Below, one piece after another: positions 1 through 11,499 of a DNA stretch of 64,000 nt; the stretch's first letter is position 1, and the number at the start of each line of letters is the position of its first letter. The notes beneath the pieces were generated by a model. That model was given only the letters and a program-made list of their open reading frames with translations. It ran no database searches and had not been told where the DNA came from. The DNA comes from Flabesymbios commensalis (Eukaryota > Annelida > Polychaeta > Terebellida > Flabelligeridae), in assembly GCA_964017125.1 (NCBI GenBank), contig OZ024903.1:60264670-60328669 (forward strand), in the 5' to 3' direction. Position numbers and translations under genes: made by a program.

Positions 1-38
1 ATACCACATGGATATTATTTTAAAAAGATAGCATACAT

Positions 39-745
39 CATCAGCACGTCTTCCAAACGTTTTTGGAATTTAGCTATGTATTATCACGTGACTCGCATCC
101 GGGCATTACCAGCGCCATCTTTGACAAAACAGGCCATCAGAACAATGGATTGATCTGACGAAATTGTCAATAATCCTGTAAGTATAATATTTTGAGTATA
201 TTTTATGTGTAAAAATTACATCTAAGCTTGTATAGAATATCGGGGAAAGTAGGATTTTTAGGTTTATTATGTTTCTCAAAGTCAAAACGTGAATATAGAT
301 GCCTAGTCTATGGGTGTTGGGAGGTGTTAAGAAAATCACGTGTTTTATAAGGTCGAAGACGTGTCTCCAACGTCTTGAGGACGTTGACATTACTTAATAA
401 TTTAAATTAGGCTATATAGTTGACCTCATCAGTACGTATTCTAAACGTTATTGTATCGTAATTGTTTATGTTCACGGGCATTACCCTTTTTAATACAAAA
501 TGCCAAGCTGCCGCAGCAGCAAAAGGAATTGATCGAACCAAATTGTGAATAGTCCCGTAAGTATTACATTTTTAGTTTATTTAGTATGTAAAACTTTATT
601 CAAACTTGTATAGAATATCGGGAAGAGTTTGTTTTTGGTGTATTATATTTCACATGCTACAACGTGAATACAGAGGCCTAGTGTATGGGTCACATGCTTT
701 AAAAGAATCGAAGACGTGTCCCCAACGTCTTGATGACGTTGTCAC
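39..745. repeat. Two-copy diverged direct repeat (about 355 bp unit)
   Basis: Copy 1 spans about 39-393 and copy 2 about 428-745. Both begin with CATCAGYACGT, share TTGTATAGAATATCGGG in the middle, and end in CGAAGACGTGT followed by CCAACGTCTTGA. The copies differ by many substitutions and small gaps, so the duplication is old. The end motifs rich in ACGTCTT recall the 162-bp array at 24.8-25.8 kb, so a shared family is possible. No coding signal is seen. Confidence 0.7.
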
Positions 746-1890
746 CTTGCTTATTTGTACCAGCTTTCACAAAACGACACCTCACCGCAAACACGATACA
801 TTATTTCCGTACAAAACATATGGTTTACCATAACATTATAAAACAACATCCAGAAAGCCAAGACAATCTGCACTATGCTTGGTTTTATGGTAATTTATTT
901 TGGGATAATGAATAAATTATTTTAAAAGCATTATTTATAAGCTGGCAAGTCTAGAATTTTTTTACTAGTGCTCTACGTTATAATGAAATAGTTCACATGC
1001 ACTTGTATGCATACTGCAAATCCTTATTTTATTTTGTCATGTCTTAATTGTTAAATATTGATGCAAATTCTGATTACATGCATCCAATCAGATAACTTAT
1101 ATTTGTATTCTCACAATTTATTAATATTTGTGTTACAGTGATGTTACAGAGGGATTTCACTGTGAGCCTTGGGGATAGAGCAGAAAATGATGTCACTCTT
1201 ATGCGCATACCAAAGATCCAGAGCCCACAGTTGGCACAATATTTCAATTGTGTAGTTACACACAAACTTGGCAGGAATATTGACGTGTCAGGGCAGAAAA
1301 TTTAATGGAACAAATTGCTATGATTTTTTTCTGCGTAAGTATCAACACTTGCTTTGGGTCTAATTCTCTCAACTTCATTTCAGTTGAAATTAATAAATGA
1401 AATGGTAATTGTTTTTTCCCTGGCGCCCACTCATACGGATTTTTTTATTTTGACATGCTTCTGTTGTGAATGAGGCAAGACGTGGTAAGCATTATTGATC
1501 TTTTTAATCCTTTATCCCTAGGGGGAAGGGGCAGAGTCATCTGATTCATCTCTTGGCCTCATTTAGCATATACTATATATGTGTGCACACAATTTAGAAT
1601 CACATTTTAACAAAAAATAAGAGAACAACAACAGAAACAAAAATATTTTAAAAATAATGACAACCTGTTGGCAGCAACTTACTCAGTAGGCCTATATAGT
1701 CAGGTTCACAGCGTAATCCTGGGAATTCGTTGTTAATTTTGGTTTTGATGCATTTTTGCACACTTTGATGTATCGTATGTTAAAAACTGGATGTTTCCAT
1801 TTTTTGTAAAATTTGAAATGTCCGCCATCTTTGTTCTCAAAAACGCCCTCAAATTTAGCATATTTCACTATATATATCCACTACCAGGAC
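746..1890. other. Gene-free AT-rich stretch
   Basis: Nothing convincing is visible here. Reading frames are short, with no conserved protein motif, and no terminal repeats or tRNA-like boxes were found. Confidence 0.5.
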
Positions 1891-1894
1891 TAAA

Positions 1895-4130
1895 AATGAG
1901 CTAACCTTGTCTTGTTAAATATACAATATTTTTTTAAAGTTTATATATTTTTTGTGCCGATTTCAAATCCGATGAGTGCCAGTCAAAGGTCAATTTTAAG
2001 GTCAGATATGATTTTTCAACAAATGAAGCTAAGAACAAGTGTAATACCTCATTTTCATGTGATTTTGACTGGGTAATCTATTTCAATTTTTTTTTTAATA
2101 TTCAAGGTCATCTTCAAGGTCAAAAGGTCAATGTCAAGGTCAAGTGAGAGAATATATATTTTTTTAACAAATACAGCTAGGAAATCGTGTTATACCTCCT
2201 TTTCATGCCAAAAAATGCATTTATAGTATTATTTTGGTGATTCAAGGTCATTTTCAAAATCAATTTAAAAAATCAATCATCAAAAAGTAAATTCCGAGGT
2301 AAAAAATGTGAAATAACAAATAAAGCTAGGAACGAGTCTAATACCTCTTTTTCGTGTCATTTTGTCTGAAAATCCATTTCTGGTAGGGCCTACTATTTTA
2401 GTGATTTGAGGTGATCCCCTAGGGCAAAAGATCAATTTCAAGGTCAAATATGATTTTAACATGCCGCAAATTGGCGTACGTATAATACATTGTTTTGGTG
2501 TGATTTTGACTGGATAATCTATTTTTAGTAGGGTTTTGATGATTAAACATTAAAGAGTGGCGTAAAAGCGTTACAAGTCAATGGAAAGTGACACAGATGC
2601 TTTAAAAGACAATGGGGAGGCGTTAAAGGGTGGCGTCAGGGCGACCAAAAGGAGTTAAACGGCAATGAGGAGGCATTAAAGGGCAAGAGCGACCAGTTGC
2701 GTTAAAAGGTGGCATTAAAATGCTATAAGGCGGCGTTGGAGGTCGATGAGGAAGCGTTAAGTAACAGTGGAAGTACTTTAACATGTGATGAGGAGGTGCT
2801 AAAGGGTGGTGAATAGGCGACCGTTTATAGGCGTCTCAGGGCGAGGAGTGACGACGGAGAGTTGCTAAAAAGTGATGGGAAAGCGTTAAATGGTGACGGA
2901 GATACGTGAAAGAGCGATGGAAAGGAGTTAAAGGGAGAAGAAAAGGTCAATGTTTGATGGAAATACATTTTAAAAGGGTGATGGAGAAACGTTAGAAGGC
3001 GCTGCGGATGCGTTAAATGGAGATGGGGGGACGTTAAATAGTGATGGGAAGAGACGAAAAATCTTTAAATGGCAGCGAATAGGTGTTAAGAAACAACAAA
3101 ATGATAAAGGTCAACACAGAAGCATTGAAGAGCAATGAAGAGGTGCTAAAGGGTGCTATGGAATCGATAAATGGTGAAGGGAATGTGTTAAAGATCGAGG
3201 GGCAAAGAAGAGACCTTAAGGGGTGGCGGAAATTCCTTCAATTGCAACGAAGAGGCGTTAAACTAAAAGCACGTTCAGAATGAAGAAGGGTTATATGGCA
3301 GTGGAAAGGCCTTAAATTGCAAAGAAGAGGCGTTAAAGAACATCAAGAGCGACAAAAACGTTAGAGTGTGTTTTCATCGCTTTGACGTCTCTCGGTCACC
3401 AATTAGCAGCTCTCGGTCGCCTTTAACGCCTTCTCCTGGCCCTTCAGCACCTATCCATCGTGAACACGTCAACGCCGCCCGAAAACGTATTTCCATTGTT
3501 ATTTAATGCCTCCTCGTCACCTTCTAACGCCGTTCCACTGCTCTTTAATGCCTCCCCACAACCTTTTATCACACTTTAACGTCTCCCCATCACCCTTTAG
3601 CGCCTTCTCTTCGCCTGCTCATTTCACTTTAAAAAGGTTTAAATATTAAAACCAAAGCAATGTTATATACATGTGCTCCAATTTGCAGCATATGTTGAAA
3701 TCATATTTTACCTTGCAATTGACTTCAAGGATCACCTTAAATCACCAAAATAATACCAGAAATGGATTTTCTAGACAGAATCTCCCGAAAAAGTGGTTTT
3801 ACACTTTTTATTAGCTTTCTTTGTTAAAAATGGTATGTTCTTTTACTTGACCATGAAATCGACAATTGACCTTGAATAATCAAAAAAAATTTAGTAATGG
3901 ATTGCTCAGTCAAAATCACATATATATGATATATTACACTTCTTTCTAGCTGCATTTGTTGAAAAATAATATTTGACCTTGAAACTGACCTTTGACCTTT
4001 AATTTACAAAAAATCCCTAAACTTTCCACGCTCGCATTCATCGGATTTGAATTCAGCTCAAAGAAATATAAAACAAACATCAAAAAAATATTGTATATGT
4101 TACAAAACAAAGCTATGTCATTTCTACCTC
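1895..4130. mobile_element. Foldback element with long inverted arms (FB1)
   Basis: The left arm (about 1895-2530) and right arm (about 3655-4130) are inverted copies. CAAATCCGATGAGTGCC near 1975 is matched on the opposite strand near 4040, and TATACAATATTTTTTT near 1918 is matched near 4095. Each arm consists of repeated sentences containing TCAAGGTCA and AATACCTC. Between the arms lies a minisatellite that itself reverses direction near 3365. No transposase is present, so the element would be non-autonomous. Long composite arms with repetitive interiors resemble foldback elements, such as the TU elements known from sea urchins; this assignment is by architecture only. Confidence 0.75.
2555..3640. 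repeat. Degenerate minisatellite that changes orientation
   Basis: From about 2555 to 3360 units of roughly 20-25 bp read GGAGGCGTTAAAGGGTGATG with many changes. From about 3370 to 3640 the same unit reads in reverse (CATCACCCTTTAACGCCTCC type). The switch lies near the centre of symmetry of the surrounding foldback element. Short open frames inside it are products of the repeat and not genes. Confidence 0.75.
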
Positions 4131-4352
4131 GGACAATAACAGTTTTTCTCCAATAATATACATTACAACAATATGTAGACATGTCAATTGAACAATAAAT
4201 GCATATTTTCTTTATATCAAGCCAAATGTTATATCAAAATGATACATAATTGGAATAACAAAAGTTTTTATGCCTGTTTAAGTGTTATGAATGGATATGT
4301 TATGTGCGAAAATGTTAATTTTGCGACTGTAGGTCACTTTAGAAGCCGGGAT

Positions 4353-4555
4353 AAAAATGAAATGAATTGGGTTTTAGGCCACCTTCGTGCTATCTCTCGG
4401 TCACGGAGCCTCCCCACAATATTGAATCTCTACGAGTGAGCGGAGAAGAAACATTTTTGTTTTTTGAAACTTGAAGGCCATTATAGTTGGGTTCGAACCT
4501 GCGATCTTCGACTTTCAAAGCAGGCAGCTTTAACTATTGCACCAGGGCCCCCGCC
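4353..4555 (-). mobile_element. tRNA-derived SINE, head type 2, internally deleted
   Basis: Read on the minus strand, the head begins GGCGGGGGCCCTGGTGCA and has a B-box-like GGTTCGAACCC. The body keeps the GGAGGCTCCGTGACCGAG region but lacks most of the middle. The 3' end is the ATTCATTTCATTT tail. It is flanked by near-identical 14-bp repeats at 4340-4353 and 4558-4571 (AGAAGCCGGGATAA / AGAAGCTGAGATAA), which are a target-site duplication with two changes. Confidence 0.8.
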
Positions 4556-5061
4556 CTAGAAGCTGAGATAATGGCGGCTATTTCCATTTAAATAAAAAAT
4601 GAAAACATCGACCTTCCAGCTCAGAACACTTTAAAGTATCAACAAATGTAGGGAAATCGAGATTAACAGACACTTCCCACGAAATATATTGCTTAATATA
4701 GGCAACACCTATGTGATTCTGTGATGACAATTTTTTTTATAATGACGATTGTTTCTGTTTTCAAATTGAATTTAAATTTGAAACCTAAGATATTATAAAT
4801 GTATTTGAGATTGACGAAGCATTTTACATTGCTTCACATCTGATCCCCATTATTATAAGTTTAGGCCATAAAAATGTGACTAATTGCAGACCACCTTGAA
4901 AATGGTTATTATTTTGCTCAAGCATAGACCTTGAACCAGACGGTGGCCAATATACATTTGAATTAAAATTAACCCACTGGAAGCGCTGTCGGTAAACACA
5001 AGACGTTGAACCAATGTTAGTTCGATGCTGTTAGTTCGATCACCTTGCCTGTGATAGATTA

Positions 5062-5378
5062 GGGCGGGGGCCCTAGGGTAGTGGTTAGCACCGCTGCCTT
5101 TCACGCCAGAGTCCGGGGTTCGGTTCCCGGTCTCGGCGGTTTGAAAGAAACAAAATTGTTTCTTCCCCATCCACGTGTGAAAGTTCGTATTGTGGGGAGC
5201 CTCCGTGACCGAGAAGTAGCGTGCTCGGCCTCAGACCGCCAGGGCTCGAATCTCGAATTCTGTGTCTGGAGGACAGTGTCATCTCAATCATCTCACCATC
5301 CTCAGGAGGTTCTCCTGGCCCAGTTTAGCCTATATGTGCACAAAGGTGGCCTAAAGCCCGATTCATTTCATTTCATTT
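5062..5378 (+). mobile_element. Dimeric tRNA-derived SINE, head type 1, full length
   Basis: The head (about 5064-5137) is tRNA-Glu-like: A-box-like TAGGGTAGTGGTTAGC, a loop CTTTCAC carrying TTC, and B-box-like GGTTCGGTTCCC. A second tRNA-like unit follows at about 5198-5276 with TGACCGAGAAGTAGC, then GGCTCGAATCTC, closed by complementary CCTCC and GGAGG ends. A tail of about 100 bp ends in repeated ATTTC. An exact 11-bp target-site duplication (GTGATAGATTA) lies at 5051-5061 and 5379-5389, so the insertion looks recent and complete. Confidence 0.9.
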
Positions 5379-5554
5379 GTGATAGATTAATTTCATATTT
5401 TGTTGAAGCATTGGCCCTGATGGCCAAAGGGCATTTAAATTTTAATTAATGTAATCGAAGTGCTTTTTAGAACTCAGCCACATTTTAGCAGTTTAGCGGA
5501 TGACTGTTGTCATCATGCGGCGCGTGAAAAAAATTCTTAGGAAGCTAATTTCAA

Positions 5555-6400
5555 AAAATTTGGGTGGGTATTAGAGAAAATTCGAAATGGCCGCCACATG
5601 CACATTATCGCCCCATAACTTTTGAACCACTTGGCACAGAATATTGTGTTAGAAGTCTTTTCCTACTAATTTTGACATAGGGAATACATTTTTGAAGTTG
5701 ATTAGCTCGCTCCCTGCAAATGCCAGACAGTGTGTATGTATTGGAACAAAAAACAAGTGAACATAAATTTGTATATCCTTTGTGACTGTGATTAATGAAA
5801 AATGTAGATGTCCCATAATTAAATTACAATATTTACAAATGTACAAAAATGAACATAAGATGGTCGTAATCATTATGTTGAAATCAGATTTAGGCCGATA
5901 TATTTAAAACCATCGATGTTAGGGTATTCAAATATATTACCGAACCCCCATAACGTGGCTTCTGCGCAAATTTTGATGGGTCACATCATCTTCTAGGCTC
6001 AACAGTTCAAAATATACAGTAATGGCTGGCGGAGGTAAACCGCTTTGAAGAGGGGGGGGGGGTATTTTACATATTACGGCATCAGTTCCGAATGTGTCAC
6101 TAGCCAAAATTGTTGTTCAATGGGATCCAATTAGTTGATTTCTGAAGAGTTTAGATCTGTATATATACAAGACCAGTCCACTATCACCTTCTACAGCAGT
6201 GGTTCAAAAGTTATGATGTGATATGTGCGGATGGCGGCCATCTTTGATTTATGCGGAAGGGGACTATGAAATGCTAAAATAACTTGTCATTTATATGTCA
6301 AAATTTGTGAGAAAACACAATATTCTGCGACAAATGGTTCAAAAGTTATGGGGCGATATATGTCGGTGGTGGCCATTTTTGATTTTATCTAATAAAACTT
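5555..6400. repeat. Inverted-repeat (foldback) element of about 0.85 kb
   Basis: The left arm near 5575-5690 contains TCGCCCCATAACTTTTGAAC and CAGAATATTGTGTT. The same sequence occurs in reverse in the right arm near 6290-6400 (GTTCAAAAGTTATGGGGCGA). A third, weaker copy of the AAAAGTTATG sentence sits at about 6200-6250. The arms also carry ATGGCCGCCA-type motifs. No protein is encoded in the 0.6 kb between the arms. Confidence 0.65.
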
Positions 6401-6531
6401 TTCCCCAGCCCGATCCCACCATACTTCTTTGGTACTTGAACATACCGATACCCAATCAAATTAGTTGAAATGAGGTTCTTAAATTTGTTTTCACAGATTG
6501 GCTAAAATATGAGCTAATTTGGGGTTACTAG

Positions 6532-6853
6532 TGGCGGCCCTGGTGCAGTGGTCAAAGCTGGCTGCTTTGAAAGACTGAGGTCGCGGGTTCATCTCCCGCT
6601 CTGGCATTCAGGTTTCAAACAAACAAAATATTTCACACACTCGTATAGATTTAATATTGTGGGGAGTCTCTGTGACCGAGAGGTAGCATGCTCGGCCTCA
6701 GACCGCCAGCGCTTGAATTTTTAATCCTGTGTCTGCAGGGCAGTGTCATGTCATTCATCTCACCATCCTCAGAAGGCTGTCCTTGTCCAGTTTAGCCTGT
6801 ATGTGCACAAAGGTGACCTGAAACCTCACCCATTCATTCATGCATTCATTCAT
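6532..6853 (+). mobile_element. Dimeric tRNA-derived SINE, head type 2
   Basis: The head reads GGCGGCCCTGGTGCAGTGG and has a B-box-like GGGTTCATCTCCCGC. The second unit (GTGACCGAGAGGTAGC, CAGACCGCCAGCGCTTGAAT) and the tail match the head-type-1 copy at 5062-5378. The 3' end is a run of ATTC repeats. No clear target-site duplication was seen, so this copy is probably older. Confidence 0.8.
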
Positions 6854-6859
6854 ACAGCG

Positions 6860-9690
6860 TGTCCGTCTGTCTGTCCGTCACTTTCAGCACTATAACTTGT
6901 TTCGCGTTACTTAAAGAATGCTCATTGAATTTCACATACAGGTTAATAATGACTAATCCTTGATTAAGTTCACGTTCGACGTTTCTGTGACCTATATTTT
7001 TCCTGCAAGTTTGCTCATTAACGCGATAAACTCAACAATTTTTCATGTATCGCTCCAATATTTATACCATACTAGTATATATTTTTAGTATATAGCTCCA
7101 AGAATATATCGCACGAGTGCAAAAAATGGGCGCTCAGCAAAAATTAGGCCATGTTGGCCAAAATGGTCGACTGTCGGCAATTAGTTTTAATATCCGTAAT
7201 ATATATGTAAAACCGTGCCAGAAAACTAAGACCATTACTATAAAATTAAATATGCGTCAGGATATGCCCTGAAAAAATTGAACTCGATAACATTTAGAAT
7301 GACGTACTTGACTACATAGGCCTACTGTATAATATGCGTAATTTCTGAAGACCGTGTCAGAGAGCTATCAAGCAAAATGTGCAGCTTCAGCGAGGGATAT
7401 GCCCTGAAACTCGAATAATTTCAAAATGGCTGATTGCTTTTAAACGATAATTAGGGGCTGTGGACTATAGTAGAGGAGGAAATCTGAAAATTGACGTTAT
7501 TTAAGGAGTTAGTTGACACTTAAATTCCTAGAGACAAATAATATATCGCTGGAAATGTATTAACGTCTAGTTTTACGAAGTGTGAACAGTTTTTGCGGCA
7601 AGTGGTTTTTCATAAAACGTGCATTTGTGACGTCATGTCTTGATGGTTGTGACGTCACTTTTTAACCAATTTCTACTGGATTTTAAATAAAGGTGGATCA
7701 TTTATCAGCTGCGATATACACATGTAGATGACGTTCAATATCCTGCATTTGTAAAAATGATAGAGTATACATGCCTGGGTTGTCACACAAAAATGACATA
7801 CATGTTTTGTCCACATGCCATCACTTGATTTCCTGTTCTACTATGTATATAAAGTATATCCTTTGTATATTAATTTGTATATTTTGATGTAGAAATAATT
7901 AATTATAATTGATTCTGAGACAACAGATTATTCCTACATGTATAAATATTATTTTATCCGTCGCGTGATTTAAACGTACTCGGAGAATTAACGTTTGCAG
8001 ATAACATTTACACAAGCTAAGTCTACATGTAATGAACACGATGGATATATCAAAATATTTGAACCGCTCATATGTTTAATTATCCGTTTATTTATATATT
8101 GAGGATAATGCATAGGCCCAGGCAAATAGATGGACCATAAACGTTTTAAAACAATCCTGGTAGTGGACGTCCTTCATGTATGCGTATGTAACGTCTTACC
8201 CTCATAATTATGCCATATTTTATTCAGCTGATGCTTTTGAAAGCTAATTTTACAATGAAAAAAACTATACTATACACTACAGAAATGTACGATCAATTTC
8301 ATGATGTCCCACAGTAGGTGAGTATAGAGCCACTTTGGAGGATTGAGTTGGGAACGGGCGTACTCCAAGCTGATTTTTTCCCAAAAAATATAGGCCTATC
8401 TCTTGGCAACCCCCAAAACGAAAATAACAGAAATCAGCTAGGTGGAACATCGCCAAGATGGCCGCCATTTTACACATTAGGATCCCTTTGTCACACGCAG
8501 TTTAAATGTCAAATGTTAAATGTAATCGTATTAGGAACGTTTGTATATTTATAAGCATAATCCAGATATAGGATTTTAGAAAACAAATTGCTGACTTTGC
8601 ACTCTAGTTTAGCTCGATACAATGCTCGTGTAACTACTCATGTTATACAGTAGATTGGTGTTAATCATGTTAAATAGAACGGTTCTGGCATATGACTGTG
8701 TATGTATATAGTTGTGCTTAATCCTTCTTTGTCCAAGTTCGCAATAATGCGAATCCTCGGTAGGCGGCGAGTTATCAACAATGCGATTTTCCTACATTAA
8801 AAAAGAAGTTTATTTGACTTTGAAATGCCATTGAAATATCCTTGGCGTCATCTTACATCTATTTCACATTAAAGCCCTGAGGGTTATGCAACTCTGTGCC
8901 AAGTTTTTTGAAGCCGCGTCTAATGGTTGCTTGTGAGGGTCTACTTGAAATATTACATCATGATTTTTGTTAAATAAACTCATGTTCCAGGGGTACGTAT
9001 TTGTGTGGAGTTTTAACTATTTTCCTACAAATATTTTGCGCGACATTTATGCCCATACACATCGGGTGTTTTACGGTGGTATTAAAAAAAACTGCGTGTT
9101 CCGAGTCACCCCCAAAAGGGGGTAAATAGGAACATCAACATTGTCCATCGCAGTCTCTTGTGGGCATAACCCAACCATGGGGTGAACAGGAACAAACAAG
9201 TACATTTAAAACAAACAACTGAACAATAGAATGGGATAAATAGGAACGGTGGGGTGACTAGAAACGAAAAGTTAGAAAAATGTACAGAAAAATCCACGCA
9301 CAAAGAATAGAAACTAGCAACTAGGCTTTAAAACGTAACTGCGCCGATTTGTTATACATTTTTCCCAGGGACCGGTTTGTAATAGCGCAGTATCTTGGTG
9401 GTGCGCTACAGCAATGCATTCATATTCACCCCGTTTTTCATCGAAAAAAGAATACCTGAAACACAAACATGTCAGAGAGCCACACATTTTCACATTAAAT
9501 ACCCGGCAAGAAACTAGTATACATTTTTTTCTTTTGTAGTTAATTATTGTAGGCCTAGTTATATAGATATAGATAAATCTATAGATATAGATATAGAAAA
9601 GTGATATTTGCCAAAATGTAAGACTTGCAGACGATGTCAAAACGTGATCATTAATCAGTGACCAAAAATAGTTCAGGATGTATTATACTA
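6860..9690. other. Gene-free stretch
   Basis: No gene is recognisable. The stretch is AT-rich with a few AAGATGGCCGCC-like motifs (for example near 8455). A short AT dinucleotide-rich run (repeated ATAGAT) lies near 9560-9600. Short open frames show no conserved domain. Confidence 0.5.
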
Positions 9691-9734
9691 TTAACAAGGC
9701 GTCTTGTTACAAGCAGGATTAGTTAGTGCAGTGG

Positions 9735-10320
9735 GTCAGTCTCTCGGATGTTCCTCAGATGGATACAAGTCCCAAATTTGGCACAGAGCAAGATTTGAAC
9801 ATATTAAATACAATTCTGGTCTCAAGCCCAAAAAAGTCACAAAAAGTCACAAAGAATCATGTAATACCCCGTTTTTTCACGAATCTGTTGGGGGAGAATA
9901 TTTTACGATTCAAGGTCAAGGTCACCCGAAAAAGTCATTTTTAAGGTTGAATATGACATAGAAATGTAACAAAAAAGATATAATATAGTCATTTTCAATT
10001 TATGTATCCCAGATTGATACAAGTTTCAAACTTGGCACAGAGTAAGGTTTTGACAAATTAAATACAATTTTGGTCTCAACCTCAAAAATTTGCGGGTTAA
10101 TAAATTCAAAATGGCCGTCAAAAACGGCCGCCATCAAGAAATGAGAATTTCAAAACTTTACAAATAAAATTCACAAAGAATCATATAATATCTCGTTTTG
10201 TAGTGTTTTCACGTCACGAAACAGTTCGGGAGGGATTTGTTTTGTACAAGGTCAATGCCACCCAAAAAAATACTTCAAATATGACTTAAAAATGAAAAAA
10301 GGAAAAATCATAGTCATTTT
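9735..10320. repeat. Two direct repeat units with AAGGTCA and AAAAGTCA motifs
   Basis: Unit 1 begins near 9758 (GGATACAAGTCCCAAATTTG, GGCACAGAGCAAG) and unit 2 near 10014 (TGATACAAGTTTCAAACTTG, GGCACAGAGTAAGG). Each runs on to a CACAAAGAATCAT sentence, TACCCCGTTTT or TATCTCGTTTT, and an AAGGTCA cluster. The sentence order resembles the arms of the foldback element at 1.9-4.1 kb. Confidence 0.6.
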
Positions 10321-10379
10321 GAACGTATTTATTAAATTTATTTGTTTTTTCCATTCTCGTATTATGCAGAGTTCATTTC

Positions 10380-10496
10380 TTAGTCACCCAGAGTGAGGCG
10401 AGAGCATGTACCATAGCAAACACAGAGAGCCGAACAAACAGATCTCCAAATACAACAATAACAGTTGCCTGCACAACGCTTCTGGCACTTCAATAC
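10380..10496 (-). other. Short cysteine-rich reading frame, possible exon
   Basis: On the minus strand an open segment of 38 codons ends at TAA (10380-10382). Its last 35 codons hold nine cysteines with spacing C-x3-C-x3-C-x-C-C-x5-C-x3-C-x-C-x3-C. There is no in-frame ATG and the codon five before the first Cys region is a stop, so if real it would be a terminal exon. Upstream acceptor candidates (TTTTAAG, TTGAAG) are weak. Secreted cysteine-rich peptides are common in marine invertebrates, but no family is recognised and chance is possible. Confidence 0.25.
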
Positions 10497-10499
10497 TTA

Positions 10500-11495
10500 A
10501 AACATATATCAACACTAAAATGAAATAAAATCTAAAGATAATATTTCTGATAAACGTCACAGTATTTTACTGTATTACATCTAACCTTTATCTTATAAAT
10601 TACCTGCTACATCATTATATATTGTGATATTTTCCCATCATTTAATGTATTACACATACATACAATCATTTCACGCCTGGTTATATTGTTTTGCGTCATC
10701 TTCAGGTATAATGACATAATTATTAGTTTTAACTGTAGAGGTAGCCAAGAATATCTGTAGGGCTGCCAACCTTTAGAAAAATAATAAACCCATTAATTTG
10801 TCTGCTCCTGTCTCTGCCATGTTAGGTGTGTGACGTGTGCAAAGGTATGAGTTAAGTGGAAATGAACGACTTCCAGCAAACATAACTATACTGGTTTATT
10901 GTTGGTTTAATGTTGGTTTAATGTTGGACCAGATATCCGTAGAATGGTCCAACCAGGGTGTGAACATAGGCCTAAAGAATTATACCTACGTACAAACTCT
11001 GACATAAAGAATGATAAAATAAACTCAATTATCATCGTGCGGCGAGTGCTAGGAAAATCTTACTCTTATTATTTTTAATAAAATGATAAAATAGAATTTT
11101 CGTATGAGCTGAATAAACAGATGAATATTAAATAAAAATAAATGCATTTTTCACAAAAGAGAAACACGCCGGTCATTATTTCTTACAGATTCAAATACAT
11201 GATCTATTTCTAATGTGATTTACTTTTACTAAAAAATATTACCGCCGCCTTCAAATTGTATAGATGACATTCTACGCAGGTGAAATCTCGTGCCCGCGGA
11301 CCATATAATAACTTTACCTGGTAAAACAACCTAATCGATTATCTCGAGCTAACGAGCTAATGACTATGTAGTGGAGTTACTGTGGGGGGATGGGGGAGTT
11401 GTTTATGGGGGCATGACGTTGACCGTACCCCCTGGAAATTTTGGATGCCATATCAACATAGAACCCACTTCTGTTTACGCCACTGCTATTTAGAT
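10500..11495. other. Gene-free stretch with one hairpin-type short repeat
   Basis: Apart from a variant of the CCAGCAAACA hairpin family at about 10874-10970, which contains a triplicated TGGTTTAATGTTGG, nothing is recognised here. Confidence 0.45.
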
Positions 11496-11499
11496 CTAA

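Noticed and set aside
5062-5140. tRNA-Glu gene
   Set aside because: The tRNA-like head is joined to a SINE body with a target-site duplication, and it recurs in other copies; the acceptor stem does not close as in a functional tRNA.
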